NCBI GenBank assembly: GCA_023424585.1
Contig: JAFADT010000456.1
Location: forward strand, 1-6,879
Source of the DNA: Pseudomonadota bacterium
Lineage (GTDB): Bacteria; Myxococcota; Myxococcia; Myxococcales; Myxococcaceae
Length of the DNA: 6,879 nt
Direction of reading: 5' to 3'
The position numbers were made by a program, and so were the translations under genes. The stretch's first letter is position 1; each line of letters begins with the position of its first letter. The notes under the pieces are model-generated. The model was not told the origin of the DNA. It worked only from the letters and a program-made list of their open reading frames with translations, and made no database searches. Shown here one piece after another: positions 1 through 4,951 of this stretch.

Positions 1-7
1 TGACGCG

Positions 8-1618
8 ATGAAGCGCAAGTGCACCAGCCGCGGCCTCGGCGTCGACCTGTTCGCTGGCGGGGGAGGAGCCTCCACAGGCATTGAGGCCGCCCTCGGCCGC
101 GACGTGGACGTGGCCATCAACCACAGCGCCACCGCGCTCGCGGTCCATGCCGCCAACCACCCGCGCACGAAGCACCTCACCGCGGACATCTGGGACGTGC
201 CTCCGCGCGAGGCCTCCGGCGGGCGTCCGGTGGACGTGCTGTGGGCGTCGCCCGACTGCACGCACTTCAGCGTCGCGAAGGGCGGCACTCCCCGCGAGAA
301 GGGCATCCGGAGCCTCGCGTGGGTGGTCATCGACTGGGCGCGCGATGTGCGGCCGCGGTGCATCTTCATCGAGAACGTGGCCGAGTTCCGCACGTGGGGG
401 CCGCTGGGCGCCGACGGGCGGCCGGACAAGGCGCGCATGGGCGAGACGTTCGAGCAGTGGCGCGGGGTGCTGGAGCTGATGGGCTACACCGTGGACTTCC
501 GCGTCCTGGACGCGTCGCTCTACGGCGCGCCCACGAAGCGGCGGCGCCTCTTCCTCGTGGCCCGCTGCGACGGGCAGCCCGTCCGCTGGCCGGAGCCGAC
601 GCACGGCCCCGGGAAGCTGCCGTTGCGCACCGCTGCCGACTGCATCGACTGGAGCCTCCCGTGCCCGAGCATCTTCGAGAGGAAGCGGCCCCTCGCGGAG
701 AAGACGCTCTGGCGCATCGCGGAGGGACTGCGCCGCTTCGTCCTGGAGAACCCCGAGCCCTTCATCGTCGGGTGCGGCGGGCGCGCGGGGCAGACGCCGC
801 CAACGCCGGTTGGCGCGCCCGTGGGGACCATCACCGCGAAGAACGACCGCGCCCTCGTGGTGCCATCGCTCATCAAGGTCAACCACGGGGGCGAGGCCGC
901 ACGCGGTGAGCCCATCGACGCGCCGCTCTCCACCGTGACGGCGCAGCGTCGCGGGCACGCTCTTGTGATGCCGACGCTCGTGCAGACGGGATACGGCGAG
1001 CGCCCTGGGCAGCGTGCGCGCTACCTGGAGCTGCACCAGCCATTGGGCACGGTGGTGGCCGACGGGCAGAAGCACGCGCTCGTCTCCGCCTTCATCGCGA
1101 AGCACTACGGCAACGGCGTGGTGGGCGTGCCCTTCGACGGGCGACCGCTCGACACCATCACCGCCCAGGACCACCACGCGCTCGCCGCCGCCACGCTCGT
1201 GAAGCTGCGCGGGGACTGCTCCGGCGCCGACGTGACGGCGCCGCTGCCCACCATCACGGGCCAGGGCCTCCACGTAGCTGAGGTCCGCGCCTTTCTGACG
1301 ACGTACTACGGCGACGACGCCACCTCCGGGCAGCGCGTAGACCGGCCGCTGCGCACCATCACCGCCAAGGCGCGGATGGGCCTCGTCACGGTCGCGGGCG
1401 TCGAGCACCAGATTGTGGACATTGGCATGCGGATGCTGGAGCCGGAGGAACTCCTCCGCGCGCAGTTCGGCCGCTTCGCCTCCACCTACGACTTGAGCGC
1501 CGCGACGTCGAAGGCCGCGAAGGTGCGCCTTATCGGCAACAGCGTGGCGCCTGAGTGCGCGGAAGCCGTCGTGAGGGCGAACCTGGGCGACAGCATCCGG
1601 GACCTGGAGGCCGCATGA
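8..1618 (+). CDS. Phage-type DNA (cytosine-5) methyltransferase
   Basis: This 536-residue protein should transfer a methyl group from S-adenosylmethionine to carbon 5 of cytosine, probably to protect phage DNA from host restriction. Visible motifs are motif I VDLFAGGGGAS (residues 12-22, SAM binding), motif IV SPDCTHFS (81-88, catalytic Cys84), motif VI FIENV (120-124), motif VIII YGAPTKRRRLFLVA (172-185) and a C-terminal LEPEELLRAQFG...RLIGNSVAP (477-514, motifs IX-X). Between motifs VIII and IX, where C5 enzymes carry the target-recognition domain, there are six degenerate ~35-residue repeats (251-460) with a P-L-x-T-I-T-A core. Asp replaces the usual Pro before the catalytic Cys; I recall SPDC as a variant in phage methyltransferases. 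No partner endonuclease is visible, so it looks like an orphan enzyme. The ATG at 8 follows a possible TGA of an upstream gene at 1-3; too little upstream sequence is present to judge a ribosome binding site. The family is certain; target sequence unknown. Confidence 0.95.
   Translation: MKRKCTSRGLGVDLFAGGGGASTGIEAALGRDVDVAINHSATALAVHAANHPRTKHLTADIWDVPPREASGGRPVDVLWASPDCTHFSVAKGGTPREKGIRSLAWVVIDWARDVRPRCIFIENVAEFRTWGPLGADGRPDKARMGETFEQWRGVLELMGYTVDFRVLDASLYGAPTKRRRLFLVARCDGQPVRWPEPTHGPGKLPLRTAADCIDWSLPCPSIFERKRPLAEKTLWRIAEGLRRFVLENPEPFIVGCGGRAGQTPPTPVGAPVGTITAKNDRALVVPSLIKVNHGGEAARGEPIDAPLSTVTAQRRGHALVMPTLVQTGYGERPGQRARYLELHQPLGTVVADGQKHALVSAFIAKHYGNGVVGVPFDGRPLDTITAQDHHALAAATLVKLRGDCSGADVTAPLPTITGQGLHVAEVRAFLTTYYGDDATSGQRVDRPLRTITAKARMGLVTVAGVEHQIVDIGMRMLEPEELLRAQFGRFASTYDLSAATSKAAKVRLIGNSVAPECAEAVVRANLGDSIRDLEAA
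758..1387 (+). repeat. Six ~35-residue repeats coding the methyltransferase recognition region
   Basis: Six consecutive degenerate protein repeats. Their cores are PVGTITA (residue 271), PLSTVTA (306), PLGTVVA (345), PLDTITA (380), PLPTITG (412) and PLRTITA (447), so spacings are 35, 39, 35, 32 and 35 residues. Each core is followed by a His/Arg-Ala-Leu-Val type strand, then a F/L-(I/L/V)-x-x-x-x-G segment. DNA conservation is weak, so this is an old protein-level repeat and not a recent tandem duplication. Confidence 0.85.
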
Positions 1619-1971
1619 CCTGCCCGGACATCCACCTGACGGCACACACTGTCCACCGCGGCGAGGAGCGGCTCCGCCTCGACCAGGACGCTCTCCGCGC
1701 CCGGGCGGCCTATGCCTACCAGCACGGGCGCCCTGCGGCAGACTGCCCGGCACCGCTGCGCGCCCTGCTCGACGCACACGCTCGCCTCCATCCCGGTCGG
1801 CTGCACGTCGTCCTCAAGCGGGAGGTGTTCGTCTTCGCCCACCTCCCGCGCCTCACCCTCGTCACCGTCGCCCTCATCCCCAAGCCCTTCGCGGCCTACC
1901 TGCGGCAGCTCGCCGGGGCCGCGCACCACCAGCCGCACGTCGCGCGCGTGCGCGCCGGCAGCGAGGAGTAG
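1615..1971 (+). CDS. Hypothetical protein, 118 aa
   Basis: I do not recognise this family. The start chosen is the ATG whose last two bases overlap the methyltransferase stop (ATGA), with GGAGG at 1606-1610 four bases upstream; a start further upstream would overlap the methyltransferase by more. The protein is Arg/His/Ala-rich, with a probable helix at residues 24-36 and a hydrophobic, probably beta-rich stretch at 63-88 (HVVLKREVFVF...LTLVTVALIP), then a helix around 90-102. No signal peptide, membrane segment or catalytic motif is evident. It begins Met-Thr-Cys, like six other genes here. Position between the methyltransferase and the replication initiator, with coupling to both, suggests an accessory early function, but nothing in the sequence fixes one. 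Confidence 0.8.
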   Translation: MTCPDIHLTAHTVHRGEERLRLDQDALRARAAYAYQHGRPAADCPAPLRALLDAHARLHPGRLHVVLKREVFVFAHLPRLTLVTVALIPKPFAAYLRQLAGAAHHQPHVARVRAGSEE

Positions 1972-1975
1972 CGCC

Positions 1976-2965
1976 ATGGCCTGCGACCCGAAGAAGCCGA
2001 AGCTTCGCGAGAACCTGGACCCGGGACGGTACCGGAAGGTGAGCACGCGCCTATGGAACGACTTCCGGTTCCGCGCACTCAGCGCCCCCCAGCCGTGCGG
2101 CCAGCACCTGGTGCTCTTTCTGCTCACGAACCCCGCCACCGGCAGCATCCCCGGGCTCTACCGGGCCCGTGAGTCCGCGCTGGCGGAGGAACTGGGCTGG
2201 ACGCTGGAAGGCTTTCGGGAAGCCTTCGGGGAAGCCTTTCGGCAAGGCTTTGTGAAAGCCGACTGGAAGGCCGGGCTCGTGTGGCTGCCCAACGCCGTGA
2301 AGCACGACCCGCCGGCCTCTCCCAACGTGGTGGTGGGATGGGGCCGCGTCGTGCGCAACGAACTGCCGGAGTGCCCCCTCTTGCTGGAGGCGCTGCGCGG
2401 CATAAGCGCCTGTCTCGACTCGCTTTTCGAGTCGCCGAACACCTTCAAGGAAGCCTTTCAGAAAGCCTTCCCGGAAGCCTTCCTGAAAGGCTTGGGGGAA
2501 GCCTTTCAGGAAGGCTTGGGGGAACCCAGAGTCCAGATTCCAGAGACCAGATACCAGAGTCCAGAGGAGAAGCTTCCGCGCGCGGGCGCGCGGGAACCCA
2601 CGCCGGTCGACGGCCAGGACCTGCTCCCGCACGAGCCCCCGCCCAGCACGGAGCCGGCGCTGGGCGAGTTGCTCGACGCGGACTTCCAGGTGCTGCGCGG
2701 GGCCGAGTACCGGCGAGACCGCGGGGACCCGGCGGCCATGCGCGAGCTCCTCGCCCGTGGCACCCCTGCGGAGATTCGCCGCCGGTGGCGCATCGGCATC
2801 GCCGTCGTCGGGTACGGACGCTGCTCGAAGTGGGGCGACCTCGTGCGCTTCTGGAACGACCATGCGGCTGCGCCTCCTGAGCGCGGAGGCGCTCCTCCGG
2901 CCAAGCCCGCCGCCCGCCCCCTCAACCCTGCCGACTACCGCGAAGGCCCAGTGGAGGACCTGTGA
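1976..2965 (+). CDS. Phage replication initiator (O/DnaT-like) with embedded repeat array
   Basis: This 329-residue protein resembles phage replication-initiation proteins with an N-terminal winged-helix domain. Residues 20-136 have the family pattern: RKVSTRLWNDFRFRALS, then LVLFLLTNP...GSIPGLYR (45-63), ALAEELGW (68-75), VWLPNAVKHDPPASPNVVVGW (102-122) and an ELPECPLL segment (129-136). A C-terminal region (229-297), with helical RELLARGTPAEIRRRWRIGIAV and a closing DLVRFWN, resembles the C-terminal domain of related phage proteins and may contact the helicase or its loader. Between them lie low-complexity tetrapeptide repeats (EAF/KAF/KGL types, about 78-92 and 157-182) and an RVQIPETRYQSPE stretch encoded by unusual DNA repeats, listed separately. 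The start is the ATG at 1976, with GAGGAG at 1963-1968 seven bases upstream. The next gene, a helicase loader overlapping by four bases, supports the role. The initiator call is from family pattern and context, not a strict motif. Confidence 0.8.
   Translation: MACDPKKPKLRENLDPGRYRKVSTRLWNDFRFRALSAPQPCGQHLVLFLLTNPATGSIPGLYRARESALAEELGWTLEGFREAFGEAFRQGFVKADWKAGLVWLPNAVKHDPPASPNVVVGWGRVVRNELPECPLLLEALRGISACLDSLFESPNTFKEAFQKAFPEAFLKGLGEAFQEGLGEPRVQIPETRYQSPEEKLPRAGAREPTPVDGQDLLPHEPPPSTEPALGELLDADFQVLRGAEYRRDRGDPAAMRELLARGTPAEIRRRWRIGIAVVGYGRCSKWGDLVRFWNDHAAAPPERGGAPPAKPAARPLNPADYREGPVEDL
1998..2007. repeat. 10-bp perfect palindrome near the start of the initiator gene
   Basis: CGAAGCTTCG is a perfect palindrome about 20 bases inside the initiator gene. 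It could be an operator or nothing; it is short and stands alone, though its AAGCTT centre resembles the heptamers further downstream. Confidence 0.3.
2207..2251. repeat. Iteron-like array 1: four heptamers at 12-bp pitch
   Basis: The heptamer AAGCCTT or its reverse complement AAGGCTT starts at 2208 (reverse), 2220 (forward), 2232 (forward) and 2244 (reverse), always 12 bases apart. A degenerate copy (AAGCCGA) follows in phase at 2256. Neighbouring copies in opposite orientation can pair as hairpins, for example GAAGGC at 2207-2212 with GCCTTC at 2222-2227. In protein this becomes EGF-REAF-GEAF-RQGF. The 12-bp pitch, close to one helical turn, is what an array of protein-binding sites would show. 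Confidence 0.85.
2416..2434. repeat. Hairpin: 7-bp inverted repeat with 5-base loop
   Basis: CGACTCG (2416-2422) and CGAGTCG (2428-2434) are perfect inverted repeats around CTTTT. The element sits just upstream of the second heptamer array, inside the initiator gene. The T run is in the loop and not after the stem, so it does not look like an intrinsic terminator. Confidence 0.6.
2449..2518. repeat. Iteron-like array 2: six heptamers at 12-bp pitch
   Basis: Six copies of AAGCCTT/AAGGCTT start at 2451, 2463, 2475 (forward), 2487 (reverse), 2499 (forward) and 2511 (reverse), all exactly 12 bases apart. Flanking bases are also partly conserved (GGAAGCCTTTC). The encoded protein is KEAF-QKAF-PEAF-LKGL-GEAF-QEGL. 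Because the heptamer is inverted in two copies yet stays in the same codon phase, the DNA word is retained while the peptide changes from A-F to G-L, suggesting that DNA sequence is what is conserved. Confidence 0.88.
2526..2567. repeat. Six tandem CCAGAnn heptamers
   Basis: Six perfectly contiguous 7-bp units: CCAGAGT, CCAGATT, CCAGAGA, CCAGATA, CCAGAGT, CCAGAGG. The 7-base period is not a multiple of three, so the reading frame cycles, giving a 7-residue protein echo (RVQIPET / RYQSPEE). Only 23 of 42 bases are G or C, a clear dip against the surroundings. It starts eight bases after the last AAGGCTT copy. It may be a duplex-unwinding element or a second set of binding sites. Confidence 0.85.
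2574..2596. repeat. GC-rich bulged hairpin after the repeat arrays
   Basis: The arm at 2574-2583 (TTCCGCGCGC) pairs with 2586-2596 (GCGCGCGGGAA) with a single G bulged; the innermost pairs must open to give a usable loop. It lies six bases after the CCAGAnn array and completes a compact run of DNA structures. Confidence 0.45.
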
Positions 2966-3759
2966 AAACGCCTGGAGAAATCCTTGAGTCCGCGCCCTCG
3001 CGCTGGGGCGCACCGCGTCTGGCGGATCTGCTGCGCGGCGCGCTCGCAAACGCGAGGAAGCGCACCCCCGAGGAACTGGCCCAGCTCGAGCGCGAGTGGC
3101 AGGAGCGCGAAGCCGCGGAGCGCCGGGCCCACGAGTCGGCCCAGGCCCAGACGTGGCCCATGCACCTGCGCCTGTGCGGCGCCCCGGCGGAGGCGGTGAC
3201 GGCCCTCACCGGCCGGGAGCCGCTGTTGACGCCAGCGCTGGAGACGGTGCGCCAGGCGCTGAAGGAGCAACTGCGCACGGTGCTGCTGTCTGGCTTCACG
3301 GGCGCGGGGAAGACGGTGGGCGCGTGCGAACTCTTCCGCGCGGCGACGCGAGTGGAGACGCGGACCGGCCAGCGCCTGACGGAGTGGGACAACAGCGCGG
3401 GACTCTTCCTGCGCTGGACGCAGCTCAAGCGCGTCAGCGACTACCTCGCCGAGGACCGGGCGCTGTACCACCGCGCGTGCACGGTGCGCGTCCTGGTGCT
3501 GGACGACCTGGGCGGCATGCCGGGGGAGACGCTGGGCGCCCGCCACCGCGAACTGCTGGAGGAGCTCGCCGACCGCCGCGACCGGCCCGGGCTGGTGACG
3601 GGCTACACCACGAACCTCTCCATCCACGCCATCGATGGTGTCCCGAGCGCATTCCGCGCCTGGGCGGGGGAGCGCGTGGTGTCGCGGATGTGCCGGCGGG
3701 GCACGTACGCGCTGCGCGACTGCGGTACCCGGGACCTGCGAAAGGAAGGTGCCCCGTGA
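2962..3759 (+). CDS. DnaC/IstB-type AAA+ helicase loader
   Basis: A 265-residue ATPase that probably loads the host replicative helicase DnaB at the phage origin, working with the initiator encoded just upstream. Walker A is GFTGAGKT (111-118), Walker B is VLVLDDLG (177-184), a sensor I-like YTTN lies at 215-218, and a probable arginine finger is Arg242 in ERVVSRM. Length matches DnaC-like loaders (about 245-270). The N-terminal third (33-62) is highly charged, KRTPEELAQLEREWQERE, and is likely a helix that could contact the helicase. The start is GTG at 2962, overlapping the preceding stop as GTGA, with GGAGG at 2953-2957 four bases upstream. IstB of insertion sequences shares this fold, but no transposase is nearby, so a replication role is favoured. 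Confidence 0.88.
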   Translation: MKTPGEILESAPSRWGAPRLADLLRGALANARKRTPEELAQLEREWQEREAAERRAHESAQAQTWPMHLRLCGAPAEAVTALTGREPLLTPALETVRQALKEQLRTVLLSGFTGAGKTVGACELFRAATRVETRTGQRLTEWDNSAGLFLRWTQLKRVSDYLAEDRALYHRACTVRVLVLDDLGGMPGETLGARHRELLEELADRRDRPGLVTGYTTNLSIHAIDGVPSAFRAWAGERVVSRMCRRGTYALRDCGTRDLRKEGAP

Positions 3760-4118
3760 GTTGCAAGCCGAAGCGTTCCAAGAAGCGCGTGCGCTTCCCC
3801 CGGCGCGACGCCACCACCGCGGAGGAGTTCCGCGAGCTGCGCGGCCGCGCGATGGAGCGGGTGGCGGGCGGAGAGGCCGTTCGCGATGTTGCCCGGGACA
3901 TGGGCGTATCCGAGGACACCATCAGCCAGTGGCTGAGCCGCGCGCGGCACGGCCGCGGAACCGGCCCCGTCGTCCCGTCGCAACGCCTCGCCTTCCACGG
4001 GCCCTGCGCGGAGCCGTGGTGCCCGCGCCGGTGCGCCAGCAAGTACGGGTACTGCCAGATGCACGCGAATGTCTATGTCTACCGCGCGTGGAAGGCGGGC
4101 ACGGGGGCGCCGTCATGA
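3756..4118 (+). CDS. Small HTH protein with C-terminal Cys/His cluster
   Basis: A 120-residue basic protein. Residues 39-62 (GEAVRDVARDMGVSEDTISQWLSR) form a clear helix-turn-helix of the type seen in transposase-like and sigma region 4-like DNA-binding domains. Residues 84-103 hold a metal-binding-like pattern C-x4-C-x10-C-x2-H (Cys84, Cys89, Cys100, His103; an extra Cys93), followed by an aromatic YVYRAWK segment. It is likely a DNA-binding regulator or accessory protein; it lacks the catalytic domain of a transposase or resolvase. The start is GTG at 3756 (GTGA overlap), with AAGGAAGG at 3742-3749 six bases upstream. The N-terminus, SCKPKRSKKRVRFPRR, is strongly basic and may bind nucleic acid. 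The same Cys/His pattern recurs in the gene at 6562. Confidence 0.82.
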   Translation: MSCKPKRSKKRVRFPRRDATTAEEFRELRGRAMERVAGGEAVRDVARDMGVSEDTISQWLSRARHGRGTGPVVPSQRLAFHGPCAEPWCPRRCASKYGYCQMHANVYVYRAWKAGTGAPS

Positions 4119-4576
4119 TGCTCCTCGCCTGTGGCAGCAGCGGACTCCACCTGGGCCACCTGCCGGCGCTGCGCGCGTACATGCGGCGTTTCGTGGGGCA
4201 CCCGGGCCTGGAACTCATCCACGGCGCTGGCGACCCGCGCAAGGCGGACGAGCCGGAGGCCTTCGGCGCGGACCGCCTCTGGGAGGTGGCCGCCGCCGTC
4301 GAGTGGCCCTGGTTCGACGTGCACGCCGTGTCTCGCTTCCCCGCGGACTGGAAGGGGCAGGGGCACCGCGCGGGTCCGCTGCGCAACGAGGCGATGCGGG
4401 ATGCCCTGCGGACGCTCGCCGCCCAGGGCCGGCGCGTGGGCTGGGTGGCCGCGCACACGGACCCGGGGCTGGGGCGTGGCACGAGGCACATGGTGAGCCT
4501 GTGCCGCGCGGAGGGCTGGCCGGGCCGGGTGCTGATTCTCGCTGCCGACGGGCGGCTGCTTGAGGAGGTGCGGTGA
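4115..4576 (+). CDS. DUF2493/SLOG-like (YspA/cpYpsA-related) nucleotide-binding protein
   Basis: A protein of 153 residues (152 if the second ATG of ATGATG, at 4118, is used). It matches the DUF2493 pattern: an N-terminal strand and small-residue loop LLACGSSG (3-10), LIHGAGD (34-40), GADRLWEVA (51-59), the hallmark FPADWKGQGHRAGPLRNEAM (75-94), and GRGTRHMV (120-127) corresponding to the family's G-x-G-T-x-x-M. These are SLOG-superfamily Rossmann-like proteins thought to bind nucleotides or nucleotide-derived ligands; they are common in phages and mobile elements, and their reaction there is not established. In usual members HGgArGADrlA is continuous; here about ten residues (DPRKADEPEAF) separate HGAG from GADRL, and the first loop lacks the common GGRDF. 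The Shine-Dalgarno is weak (GGGGG at 4103-4107), consistent with translational coupling through the 4-base overlap. Confidence 0.8.
   Translation: MMLLACGSSGLHLGHLPALRAYMRRFVGHPGLELIHGAGDPRKADEPEAFGADRLWEVAAAVEWPWFDVHAVSRFPADWKGQGHRAGPLRNEAMRDALRTLAAQGRRVGWVAAHTDPGLGRGTRHMVSLCRAEGWPGRVLILAADGRLLEEVR
4563..4568 (+). promoter_or_regulatory. Ribosome binding site deciding the start at 4576
   Basis: AGGAGG lies seven bases before the ATG at 4576 and only four before the in-frame GTG at 4573, favouring the ATG, which overlaps the preceding TGA by one base (TGATG). Confidence 0.7.
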
Positions 4577-4950
4577 TGCCGATGTGCGGAGAGAGACGGA
4601 CGAGGACGTGCCACTGCGGCAATGCCGTGGTGCAGCCGAGGCGAGGGGCGCCGAAGAAGTGGTGCAGTCCGACGTGCGCGGAGGCGGCGAAGAAGCTGGG
4701 CCTGGCGGCCCGCCACGTGGAGGACGACCCGGGCCCGAAGTACGACGTGCCGCTGGACGGGGTCGACTTCCAGGCCAGCGAGCGGCGCCGCGAGGAGCGC
4801 ATCGCCCGCGTCATCGCCGAGGGCGTGCCGCTGACGGCACTCTGCGAGCGCTTCGACTGCGCGGAGAAGGTCATCCGCCGCGTGGCGGCGCTGCGCGGGC
4901 TCACCATCCACACCGGCCTTCCCGGGGGCATCCCGGCCATGGGGGCGTGA
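4576..4950 (+). CDS. Small zinc-ribbon-like protein with C-terminal helical domain (copy 1)
   Basis: A 124-residue protein. Cys12-His-Cys14-Gly followed by W-Cys30-Ser-x2-Cys34 gives C-x-C-x15-C-x3-C, the layout of small treble-clef or zinc-ribbon proteins that end in CS..C..A. A charged middle leads to a predicted helical C-terminus (about 73-108: RREERIARVIAEGVPLTALCERFDCAEKVIRRVAALRGL) that looks like a compact HTH. The whole protein is similar to the gene at 5473: both share CHCGN, RRGAP, WCS..CA and GLA, and both end with a hydrophobic/HTH-like stretch and a Gly/Pro-rich tail. A nucleic-acid-binding role is likely; nothing catalytic is seen. GTG 4573 and ATG 4582 are alternative starts. 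Confidence 0.8.
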   Translation: MPMCGERRTRTCHCGNAVVQPRRGAPKKWCSPTCAEAAKKLGLAARHVEDDPGPKYDVPLDGVDFQASERRREERIARVIAEGVPLTALCERFDCAEKVIRRVAALRGLTIHTGLPGGIPAMGA

Positions 4951-4951
4951 C

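Larger units (their letters stand above)
2207..2596. other. Putative phage replication origin inside the initiator gene
   Basis: The region combines two iteron-like arrays, a hairpin, a lower-GC tandem heptamer tract and a GC-rich hairpin, all within the coding sequence of a probable replication initiator. In phage lambda the origin likewise lies within gene O, with repeated O-binding sites next to an AT-rich unwinding region. The analogy, and so the origin call, is inference; the repeats themselves are directly visible. Confidence 0.6.

Noticed and set aside
2416..2434. Intrinsic terminator
   Set aside because: The T run is in the loop, nothing U-rich follows the stem, and the gene continues through it.
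2526..2567. CRISPR-like array
   Set aside because: Units are 7 bp and contiguous with no spacers, and lie inside a coding gene.
2051..3049. A 332-codon minus-strand frame with its own GF/AF repeats
   Set aside because: The repeats are the palindromic AAGCCTT heptamers read from the other strand; the plus-strand initiator has the conserved domain pattern, a ribosome binding site and operon context.
2962..3759. IstB of an IS21-type insertion sequence
   Set aside because: No IstA transposase or terminal inverted repeats are present, and the gene is coupled to a replication initiator.
3756..4118. Transposase or resolvase fragment, suggested by the HTH
   Set aside because: The gene is intact with its own coupled start and a conserved-looking Cys/His tail; no catalytic domain or insertion boundary is visible.
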